Assembly (NCBI GenBank): GCA_017881985.1
Contig: JADGQH010000069.1
Location: 1-12,696, forward strand
Direction: 5' to 3'
Origin: Chloroflexota bacterium
Lineage (GTDB): Bacteria; Chloroflexota; Limnocylindria; Limnocylindrales; CSP1-4
DNA length: 12,696 nt
The position numbers and the translations under genes were made by a program. The notes under the pieces are model-generated. The model saw only the letters and a program-made list of their open reading frames with translations, was not told where the DNA came from and made no database searches. Shown here one piece after another: positions 6,752 through 11,853 of the stretch (position 1 is the first letter of the stretch; every line of letters starts with the position of its first letter).

Positions 6752-7687
6752 TCAGGGACGGGCGCGGACTGGGAGCGGGTCGCCGCGCTTGCCCGGTTTC
6801 GCCGGCGGCACCACGTCCGGAACCCCCTCGTCGCCGGGCAGGGCCGGCAGGAACGGCGCCAGGCCGATGAGCATCGCCGTGGTCTTGAGGTCCAGCCAGG
6901 CAAGGGCAAGGGTGCCGGCGACGATCACGGTCCACGGCCGATTCGTGCGGGCGCCCCAGATGACGAGCAGCGCTGCAGCGAGCACGCGGGCCACGGTTGC
7001 CACCGGGGCGGGTCGACCCTGGACGGAGAGGATCGAGCGCGGCCACTCGAGCCACAGCGCGGGGGCGATCGCGAACGAGATCCCGGCGATGATGGCCGTC
7101 GCGCCGAGCGCGATCGCCAGGTTCCTCCATTCGCGGCGCGCGACGAACCAGAGGAGCCCGATCCCCGGCGTCACCTTCGTGAGGAGCACGAATGCCCATG
7201 CCGCCGGCCTGCGGAACCCGAGCACCATGGCGGCCGCAAGCAGGATCTCGATGTTGCCGAGGTATCCATCCCACACGATCGGGACGAAGACGAGGAGCGC
7301 GAGCGACCACCGCCGGCCCAGCCACGCCACCACGAGCGCGAGCATGGCGAACCAGCCGATCGCGAACGCCGGCCACGGCAGGAAATGGAAGAGCGAGAGG
7401 AGCTGCGCGATCGCCGGGCTGTAGCGGAAGGCGCCGTACTGGTCCGGGCTGAAGTCGAAATGGTAGGGCGCCGCGGGGTTGACCGACCAGTACGCGTAGG
7501 TGTCGTAGGCAACCCACGACCCGCCGAATGCCGCGAACCACGCGAGCACGGCAATGCCCGCCAGCGAGAGTCGATCGCGAAGCACGACCGGATCCAGCTG
7601 GCCGAGCAGCTCCAGCGTCCGCGCGGGGAGTTCGCGCACGCCAACCCCCACGCGTGCGGCGGTGCGAAAGCCGGGCACGTCATTCAC
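6752..7687 (-). CDS. GT87-type (DUF2029) polyprenyl-sugar-dependent membrane glycosyltransferase
   Basis: Multi-pass membrane glycosyltransferase of the GT-C class; relatives use polyprenyl-phosphate sugars to build cell-envelope glycans outside the membrane. In the 311-residue form, hydrophobic segments lie about 42-61, 93-123, 127-139, 145-158, 162-183, 190-211, 229-246 and 252-283. The first outside loop has an acidic YDTYAYW (61-67), the usual place of the catalytic Asp. RYSP (88-91), GYLGNIEILLA (141-151), LTKVTPG (169-175) and LDLKTT follow in family order. It is shorter than most GT87 proteins (around 400 aa). The start is unsure: GTG 7687 is reported, but GTG 7678 has GGTGA upstream, TTG 7732 would be leaderless behind TAGACT, and ATG 7813 is also in frame. 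The acceptor is unknown. Confidence 0.78.
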   Translation of the reverse strand: MNDVPGFRTAARVGVGVRELPARTLELLGQLDPVVLRDRLSLAGIAVLAWFAAFGGSWVAYDTYAYWSVNPAAPYHFDFSPDQYGAFRYSPAIAQLLSLFHFLPWPAFAIGWFAMLALVVAWLGRRWSLALLVFVPIVWDGYLGNIEILLAAAMVLGFRRPAAWAFVLLTKVTPGIGLLWFVARREWRNLAIALGATAIIAGISFAIAPALWLEWPRSILSVQGRPAPVATVARVLAAALLVIWGARTNRPWTVIVAGTLALAWLDLKTTAMLIGLAPFLPALPGDEGVPDVVPPAKPGKRGDPLPVRARP

Positions 7688-7737
7688 CGTTGAAGGCCGC
7701 GTCGAGCCGCCCTCTACGGTTCGACCGGTCAATGCGA

Positions 7738-7768
7738 AGTCTACCCCGCCCGTCGACCGGATTGGCAA
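7738..7768 (-). promoter_or_regulatory. Possible promoter of the GT87 gene
   Basis: On the minus strand TTGCCA (7768-7763) and TAGACT (7743-7738) are 19 bases apart, slightly wide for sigma70. Transcription would begin near 7731, next to an in-frame TTG at 7732, the possible leaderless start. Confidence 0.35.
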
Positions 7769-7806
7769 CCCCGGATGTGCAACTCCCGCCGCGCGCCATA
7801 CGGGGG

Positions 7807-7834
7807 TTGGCATCCCGCGGGTCTGCCGTACACT
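7807..7834 (+). promoter_or_regulatory. Sigma70-like promoter for the KOW-like protein leader
   Basis: TTGGCA (7807-7812) and TACACT (7829-7834) are separated by 16 bases, predicting a start of transcription near 7841. This coincides with the ATG at 7840 and the base of the hairpin at 7839-7868. Confidence 0.55.
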
Positions 7835-7838
7835 GGCC

Positions 7839-7868
7839 GATGCCGGGCGATCGTGTGATCGCGGCATC
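7839..7868 (+). promoter_or_regulatory. Strong hairpin at the predicted mRNA 5' end
   Basis: GATGCC pairs with GGCATC and GCGATC with GATCGC around a GTGT loop: 12 pairs with a 2-base bulge on the left arm only. It starts at the predicted transcription start and encloses the ATG at 7840. It could be a 5' stabilising or regulatory RNA element, or a DNA operator. Confidence 0.5.
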
Positions 7869-7884
7869 AGCGAGGGACGAATGA
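7840..7884 (+). CDS. Possible 14-codon leaderless leader peptide
   Basis: Reads MPGDRVIAASARDE then TGA. The ATG lies at the predicted transcription start, so it would be leaderless, and the stop overlaps the next ATG as ATGA. It may be chance, since so short a frame has no coding signal of its own. Confidence 0.25.
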   Translation: MPGDRVIAASARDE

Positions 7885-7937
7885 CGAAGGACACCCAGGG
7901 CCGGCAGGGGCCGGAGCGACCGCGGGGGCTGCGCTAG
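7881..7937 (+). CDS. 18-codon upstream reading frame, in frame with the KOW-like gene
   Basis: Starts with ATG behind GAGGG (7872-7876, 4 bases before) and reads MTKDTQGRQGPERPRGLR before TAG. The stop codon abuts the GTG of the next gene in the same frame. It is either a leader peptide driving re-initiation, or the original N-terminus of the KOW-like protein cut off by an amber codon. Its Arg/Pro-rich character continues that of the downstream N-terminus. Confidence 0.4.
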   Translation: MTKDTQGRQGPERPRGLR

Positions 7938-8255
7938 GTGCCGCCCCGCAAGCGCAAGATCACCTACCCGCCGGCCCGCACGGCCAACCGGCCGGGACCG
8001 CCGCCGGGACTTGCCGGCGAGCCGTATGTCCGCCCGACGGTCGTCGCGATCGACCTCTCCGCCCGGGCTGGCCGCCCCGGGCTCGCGATCGGCGACCGTG
8101 TGCGGATCGGCGGCAGCGGGCTCTACGCCGGCGAGGCCGCCGTCATCGAGCGGTTCAGCAACGGGGCGATCCCGGCAGCCGTCGTGCGGACCGAGGCCGG
8201 TCGCACGCGCCAGGTTCGCACCATCGACCTCCAGCCGATCCCGCCCGAGGGCTGA
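7938..8255 (+). CDS. Small basic KOW-like domain protein, function unknown
   Basis: A 105-residue protein. Residues 1-30 are Pro/Arg/Lys-rich (PPRKRK, then PPGLAGEPY) and probably disordered. Residues 49-101 form a small beta-domain: LAIGDRVRIGGSGLYAGEAAVIERFSNG resembles a KOW motif (a hydrophobic-Gly-Asp-x-Val-x-Val/Ile turn, then a conserved Gly and a second strand pair), seen in ribosomal proteins and NusG-like factors. Nucleic-acid binding is therefore a reasonable inference, not a demonstrated role. The GTG start directly follows a TAG and lacks a clear Shine-Dalgarno (only GGGGG about 10 bases away), suggesting re-initiation from the upstream frame. A good terminator follows. Confidence 0.65.
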   Translation: MPPRKRKITYPPARTANRPGPPPGLAGEPYVRPTVVAIDLSARAGRPGLAIGDRVRIGGSGLYAGEAAVIERFSNGAIPAAVVRTEAGRTRQVRTIDLQPIPPEG

Positions 8256-8259
8256 TCGC

Positions 8260-8290
8260 AGCCGCCGGCCATCGCCGCCGGCCGGCTTTA
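8260..8290 (+). terminator. Probable intrinsic terminator of the KOW-like gene
   Basis: AGCCGCCGGC (8260-8269) pairs with GCCGGCCGGCT (8277-8287) as a 10-bp stem with one bulged C, a 7-base loop and a short TTA after it. It begins 5 bases after the stop codon. It is the strongest terminator candidate in the window. The remaining 95 bases up to the next gene hold only a minor GCCTCG/CGAGGC inverted repeat (8330-8356). Confidence 0.5.
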
Positions 8291-8385
8291 GAACCGATCC
8301 CCGTCGACCTGGCGCGGTTGCAGCCGGGTGCCTCGGCACGCCCTCGGAAGCGAGGCAGCTCCCTCGTACGTGGGTCACGCCTCCG

Positions 8386-8775
8386 TCAGCGGCGGCGGCG
8401 CCGCGCGACGGGCGAGTAGTAGGGCTGGACCGGCGCGGACGGCGTCACGGCCGGCATTGCCAGCGCCTTCTCGGCATCGGCGGCTTCCTTCGCAGCGAGC
8501 CGCAGGCTGGCAAGCGCCCACTCGACGTCGCCGAGCACGCGCGGGGGCACGCGGCGACGGGCCGCCCGCAGGGCCTTGGCCGCGGCGATCCGCTCACCCT
8601 GCTGCCCGACGCGGAGGATGACCCGGACCGCGAAGGCGGCGAGCAGATCGCTCGTCAGCCATGGTTCCACACCCTCGATCGCGCGCGTGCCGAACGGCGC
8701 GATCTGGTCGCGGAAGAGGATCCGGCGATCCGGCGTCGCTCCCTGCGCTTCTTCGAGGAGACTGGTGAGCTGCAT
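8386..8775 (-). CDS. Small alpha-helical protein in the ArsR-divergent operon, function unknown
   Basis: A 129-residue protein with no family I recognise. Residues 1-105 are predicted to be nearly all helix: LTSLLEEAQ, then DRRILFRDQIAPFGTRAIEGVEPWL, then SDLLAAFAVRVILRVGQQGERIAAAKALRAARRR, then DVEWALASLRLAAKEAADAEKAL. The length and Ala/Leu spacing recall a few HEAT-like helix pairs. The C-terminus is a Pro-rich linker ending in five Arg. There is no signal peptide or membrane helix. The start is very secure: GGGAGG lies about 6 bases before the ATG, inside the 14-base gap after the upstream gene. It is almost certainly co-transcribed with that gene from the promoter facing the ArsR gene. 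Confidence 0.75.
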   Translation of the reverse strand: MQLTSLLEEAQGATPDRRILFRDQIAPFGTRAIEGVEPWLTSDLLAAFAVRVILRVGQQGERIAAAKALRAARRRVPPRVLGDVEWALASLRLAAKEAADAEKALAMPAVTPSAPVQPYYSPVARRRRR

Positions 8776-8789
8776 GAGATCCTCCCGGG

Positions 8790-9296
8790 TCAATCGGCGA
8801 GCGCGGCGGCCATGCTCGCTGCGGCTGGCGTCGGCGGCAGCGTGAACCGGAACACCCACGTGCCGCGCTGCGGTTGGCGCGGCCGCGGGACCCGTCCGCC
8901 GGTGTGATGGTCGAGGTCCACGCGATCGATGCGCCCCTCGTAGTCGGTGAGCACGTTCGCCGGTCGCCGGAAGAGCCACGAGACCCAGGCCATGGCCCCG
9001 TGCGGCAGGACGTGCCCGGACAGGCTGTCAAGCGACGAGCCGTCCGCGGTGGTCAGGGAAAGGTGGGGCACCGATGCCAGGCGCACGTCCGGGCGGTTCC
9101 GAACGTGGATCAGCCCCGTGACCCGCGCGAGATCCCCCACCACGACGAACGAGAACAGGGTGATCTCGATGTTGCTGGAGTCGACCGTGCGGTTGACCGC
9201 AAATGCCCACGACCGGGCGGCGACGGCGGCTGGCGCGGCGCTCATATCAGCCAGAATCCCGGGGACCTCGTCGCGTCGGCCGGAAGACTCCTCCAC
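8790..9296 (-). CDS. Beta-rich protein of unknown function, first gene of the ArsR-divergent operon
   Basis: A 168-residue protein I cannot assign. From about residue 30 it alternates short hydrophobic strands: SNIEITLFSFVVVGDLARVTGLIHVRN, VRLASVPHLSLTTADGS, GHVLPHGAMAWVSWLFRRP, YEGRIDRVDLDH and GTWVFRFTLPP, as expected for an all-beta sandwich. There is no clear signal peptide, so it is probably cytoplasmic, although the strand pattern also suits a binding module. Two starts are possible. GTG 9296 lies 7 bases after a TATCAT -10 box and would be leaderless. ATG 9245 gives 151 residues, beginning MSAAPAAVAARSWAF, with only a weak ribosome binding site. The 17 extra residues are hydrophilic, so neither can be excluded. 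Confidence 0.72.
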   Translation of the reverse strand: MEESSGRRDEVPGILADMSAAPAAVAARSWAFAVNRTVDSSNIEITLFSFVVVGDLARVTGLIHVRNRPDVRLASVPHLSLTTADGSSLDSLSGHVLPHGAMAWVSWLFRRPANVLTDYEGRIDRVDLDHHTGGRVPRPRQPQRGTWVFRFTLPPTPAAASMAAALAD

Positions 9297-9303
9297 GCTT
9301 GGA

Positions 9304-9371
9304 ATGATACGAGCCTATTCCAATTCTTGCAACATTCAGCAGTTGCATAAGAGGACCGGGGCGGGTACTGT
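9304..9371. promoter_or_regulatory. Divergent overlapping promoters with a shared palindromic operator
   Basis: Minus-strand promoter: TTGCAA (9332-9327), 17 bases, TATCAT (9309-9304). Plus-strand promoter: TTGCAT (9343-9348), 17 bases, TACTGT (9366-9371). The palindrome TGCAAC-N8-GTTGCA (9328-9347) overlaps both -35 boxes, so one bound dimer would block both directions. The predicted starts of transcription (about 9297 and 9378) fall next to GTG 9296 and ATG 9379. The neighbouring ArsR-type repressor is the natural candidate to bind here. Confidence 0.68.
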
Positions 9372-9378
9372 GCGCCGC

Positions 9379-9750
9379 ATGATCGGCAACCAGCGGCGCG
9401 ATGACCCGGAGGGGCTCCGTCAGTTCAAGGCGGAGTTCTTCAAGGCGCTCGCCCACCCGATGCGGATCCGGATCCTCGAGCTGCTCCGTGGGGGGCCGCT
9501 CAGCGTGGGGCAGCTCCAGGACGCGATCGGAGCGCCCTCGTCCTCGATCTCGCAGCAGCTTGCCGTCCTGCGCGGCCGCAACATCGTGTCCACCGAGCGG
9601 CGCGGCACCACCGTCATCTACCGCGTGCACGACCCCGATCTCTTCGAGCTCCTCGACGTGGCCCATCGGATCTTCAACAGCCACCTCTCGGACACGATCG
9701 ACCTGCTTCGGCTGGTGGATGCGGAGCTGGTCGGCGCCGGTTCGGGGTAG
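9379..9750 (+). CDS. ArsR-family winged-helix transcriptional regulator
   Basis: A 123-residue dimeric DNA-binding regulator. The N-terminal helix contains FFKALAHPMRIRILELLRGG (20-39), the hallmark opening of ArsR repressors. The helix-turn-helix runs LSVGQLQDAIGAPSSSISQQLAVLRGRNIV (about 41-70), and the beta-wing is STERRGTTVIYRVHDP (71-86). A C-terminal helix (87-120) would form the dimer interface. The protein has no cysteine at all, so the classic metal-thiolate sensing sites (CxC in alpha3) are absent. It may use a non-metal signal, His/Asp sites, or act as a constitutive repressor. The ATG at 9379 sits at the predicted transcription start; GTG 9370, three codons earlier, is also in frame. 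It probably controls itself and the divergent operon. Confidence 0.9.
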   Translation: MIGNQRRDDPEGLRQFKAEFFKALAHPMRIRILELLRGGPLSVGQLQDAIGAPSSSISQQLAVLRGRNIVSTERRGTTVIYRVHDPDLFELLDVAHRIFNSHLSDTIDLLRLVDAELVGAGSG

Positions 9751-9836
9751 CCCAGAGGCAGCCCGCCGGTGGCGGCAGGCGCCCGGTGACTCTTCCTGCG
9801 GGGGGCGCTTGGCTCCCTTTCTGGCGGGGCTGTTTG

Positions 9837-9842
9837 TACACT
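9837..9842 (+). promoter_or_regulatory. Possible -10 box for pgm
   Basis: TACACT lies 56 bases before the pgm start. The best TTG-containing -35 candidate (TTGGCT, 9809-9814) is 22 bases away, too far for a standard promoter, so this is weak. The rest of the 148-base gap shows nothing else I can support. Confidence 0.25.
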
Positions 9843-9898
9843 CCACGCGACGGCCGCAGCGGCACGGGTGCGTGCGCCGGCGCATGGAGGGACGCACG

Positions 9899-11545
9899 AT
9901 GGCGGTGAGCGAGCTCGCGGGTCGACCGGCCGAACGGTCGCTCCTGGTCGACGTCGATCGCCTCGTCGGCGCCTACTACGATCGCCGGCCTGACGTCGCC
10001 GTCCCATCGGAACGGGTCGCGTTCGGGACCTCGGGCCATCGCGGGTCGTCGCTCACGACCTCGTTCAACGAGGGGCACATCCTCGCCACGAGCGCGGCGA
10101 TCTGCCGGTATCGCCGTCGCGAGGGCATCTCCGGCCCGCTCTTCCTGGGCCGTGACACGCACGCGCTGTCCGAGCCCGCATTCCGGACGGCGATCGAGGT
10201 GCTCGTGGCCGACGGCGTCGACGTTCTCGTCGACAGCGGTGACGGCTACACGCCGACGCCAGCCGTCTCGCACGCGATCCTCGTCCACAACCGGGGCCGG
10301 CAGGATGGACTGGCGGACGGAATCGTCGTGACGCCCTCGCACAACCCGCCGGCGGACGGCGGCTTCAAGTACAACCCGCCGACCGGCGGGCCAGCCGATT
10401 CGGCGATCACGGGGGCGATCGAGCGCGAGGCGAACGCGATCCTCGCCGGCGGACCGACGGATGGCCTGGCGAGCGTTCGCCGCGAGCCGTTCGAGCGCGC
10501 GCGCCGCGTCGCGGGCGCCTACGACTTCATGGGCACGTACGTCGCCGACCTCGGCTCCGTCGTCGACATGGATGCGATTCGTGCCTCGGGCCTCCACCTC
10601 GGCGTCGATCCGCTCGGCGGCGCGAGCGTCGCCTACTGGGGCGTCATCGGGGAACGCTACGGCCTGGACCTGACCGTCACGAACGACCGCGTCGACCCCC
10701 AGTTCGCGTTCATGACCGTCGATTGGGACGGCAAGATCCGGATGGACCCCTCGTCGCCGTACGCGATGGCCAGCCTGGTCGGGCTCCGCGACCAGTTCGA
10801 CCTGGCCTTCGCCAACGACACGGACGCAGATCGGCACGGCATCGTCTCGCGGAGCGCCGGCCTCCTCAACCCGAACCACTTCCTGTCGGCGGCTGTCGAG
10901 TACCTGTTCGGTGGTGGGCGCGAGTGGCCGAACGAGGTGGCGGTCGGCAAGACGCTCGTCTCGACCAGCATGCTCGACCGCGTGGTCGCCTCGCTCGGCC
11001 GGCGCCTGCTGGAGGTGCCGGTCGGCTTCAAGTGGTTCGTCGACGGGCTCCTCGACGGGAGCATCGGCTTCGGCGGTGAGGAGAGCGCGGGTGCCTCGTT
11101 CCTGCGCCGTGACCGATCCGTCTGGACGACCGACAAGGACGGGCTCATCGCGTGCCTGCTGGCGGCCGAGATGACGGCGCGAAGCGGCCGCGACCCGGGC
11201 GTCGCATACGCCGAGCTGACCGCGCGGTTCGGGTCTCCGGCTTACCAGCGGATCGACGCCCCCGCGAGCCCCGAGCAGAAGGCCGTGCTGGCGCGCCTCT
11301 CACCCGAGCAGGTCAACGCGACGGAGCTTGCCGGCGAGCCGATCACGGCGACCCTCACCACGGCGCCGGGCAACGGCGCCCTGATCGGCGGCCTGAAGGT
11401 CGTCACCGAGCACGCCTGGTTCGCAGCGCGCCCGTCGGGCACCGAGAACGTGTACAAGGTCTACGCCGAGAGCTTCCTCGGGGAGGAGCACCTGGCGCGC
11501 GTCATCGAGGAGGCCCAGGCCGTGGTGACCGAGGCGCTCGGATAG
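9899..11545 (+). CDS. pgm: Phosphoglucomutase, alpha-D-glucose-specific
   Basis: Interconverts glucose-1-phosphate and glucose-6-phosphate via a phosphoserine intermediate; cytoplasmic. The 548-residue product has the length and motif order of the E. coli Pgm type. The N-terminal substrate motif is FGTSGHRG (42-49). The active-site serine S147 lies in VTPSHNPPADGGFKYNPPTGG. The Mg2+-binding loop is DTDADR (307-312), the sugar-binding loop GGEESAG (392-398), and the phosphate-binding loop RPSGTENVYK (511-520). All catalytic motifs are intact. The ATG at 9899 is preferred because GGAGGG at 9887-9892 is spaced 6 bases from it; the in-frame ATG at 9884 lies before that Shine-Dalgarno. It faces galT across a short gap; both enzymes meet at glucose-1-phosphate. 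Confidence 0.97.
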   Translation: MAVSELAGRPAERSLLVDVDRLVGAYYDRRPDVAVPSERVAFGTSGHRGSSLTTSFNEGHILATSAAICRYRRREGISGPLFLGRDTHALSEPAFRTAIEVLVADGVDVLVDSGDGYTPTPAVSHAILVHNRGRQDGLADGIVVTPSHNPPADGGFKYNPPTGGPADSAITGAIEREANAILAGGPTDGLASVRREPFERARRVAGAYDFMGTYVADLGSVVDMDAIRASGLHLGVDPLGGASVAYWGVIGERYGLDLTVTNDRVDPQFAFMTVDWDGKIRMDPSSPYAMASLVGLRDQFDLAFANDTDADRHGIVSRSAGLLNPNHFLSAAVEYLFGGGREWPNEVAVGKTLVSTSMLDRVVASLGRRLLEVPVGFKWFVDGLLDGSIGFGGEESAGASFLRRDRSVWTTDKDGLIACLLAAEMTARSGRDPGVAYAELTARFGSPAYQRIDAPASPEQKAVLARLSPEQVNATELAGEPITATLTTAPGNGALIGGLKVVTEHAWFAARPSGTENVYKVYAESFLGEEHLARVIEEAQAVVTEALG

Positions 11546-11554
11546 GATCTCCGG

Positions 11555-11656
11555 TCAGTACGACGTCGTGCCGCCAGGCCCGCACGCGGCAAGGATGAAC
11601 GGCAGCAGGGCGATCGCGAACGGCAGGAATCGCAAGATCCGGGCTCGAGTGACCAT
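11555..11656 (-). CDS. 33-residue micro-lipoprotein
   Basis: Reads MVTRARILRFLPFAIALL, then PFILAACGPGGTTSY and a TGA stop. The first nine residues carry three Arg, a hydrophobic run follows (about 10-24), and ILAAC (21-25) is a textbook lipobox. Cleavage and lipidation at C25 would leave a nine-residue lipopeptide (CGPGGTTSY) on the outer face of the cytoplasmic membrane. An excellent Shine-Dalgarno, AGGAGGTG, lies about 5 bases before the ATG, which is unlikely by chance. It starts 180 bases after the galT stop on the same strand and ends 9 bases from the convergent pgm stop. Function unknown; very small lipoproteins such as entericidins are analogues in size class only. It could alternatively be the remnant of a longer lipoprotein. 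Confidence 0.65.
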   Translation of the reverse strand: MVTRARILRFLPFAIALLPFILAACGPGGTTSY

Positions 11657-11721
11657 CGGGCACCTCCTGGTGGGTGATACGCCGCGCCGGGCACGCCCGG
11701 TTTCCGGCGTGACCCCTGGCG

Positions 11722-11853
11722 GGCGCGGACCGGGGTCTTGGCGCGGACCGGGGATTGCCGCGGCCGGGGACTGGCCCGTTCAGCGCCCCGGGACTCCGGT
11801 CAGTGCCCGGGACCCGTTCAGCGCCTGGGGCCTCGTTCAGCGCCCGGTGCCCG
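11722..11853. repeat. Degenerate tandem repeats after and across the galT stop
   Basis: Two blocks. First, GGCGCGGACCGGGG occurs at 11722-11735 and exactly again at 11740-11753. Second, four units of 18-20 bases with the core TTCAGCGCC-GGG are at 11778-11797, 11798-11815, 11816-11834 and 11835-11853. The last unit contains the galT stop codon (11837-11839), so the array looks like a copying of the 3' end of galT into the gap. Confidence 0.6.

Noticed and set aside
6717..7541. Long alternative minus-strand frames through the GT87 gene, some over 250 codons.
   Set aside because: They are Arg/Pro/Gly-rich shadow frames with no recognisable domain; the chosen frame has hydrophobic helices and GT87 motifs.
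7807..7868. The inverted repeat near 7839-7868 considered as an intrinsic terminator.
   Set aside because: It lies directly after a well-spaced promoter and is followed by GC-rich sequence with no T run, so a 5' leader or operator role fits better.
8291..8385. Possible small structured RNA or tRNA fragment in the gap between the KOW-like gene and the helical-protein gene (GCCTCG/CGAGGC stem at 8330-8356).
   Set aside because: No tRNA cloverleaf, T-loop or known riboswitch core could be fitted; only one 6-bp stem is evident.
9401..9898. An upstream extension of the pgm frame, reading through arsR in another frame.
   Set aside because: It overlaps the ArsR gene out of frame, and pgm has a strong Shine-Dalgarno at 9887-9892.
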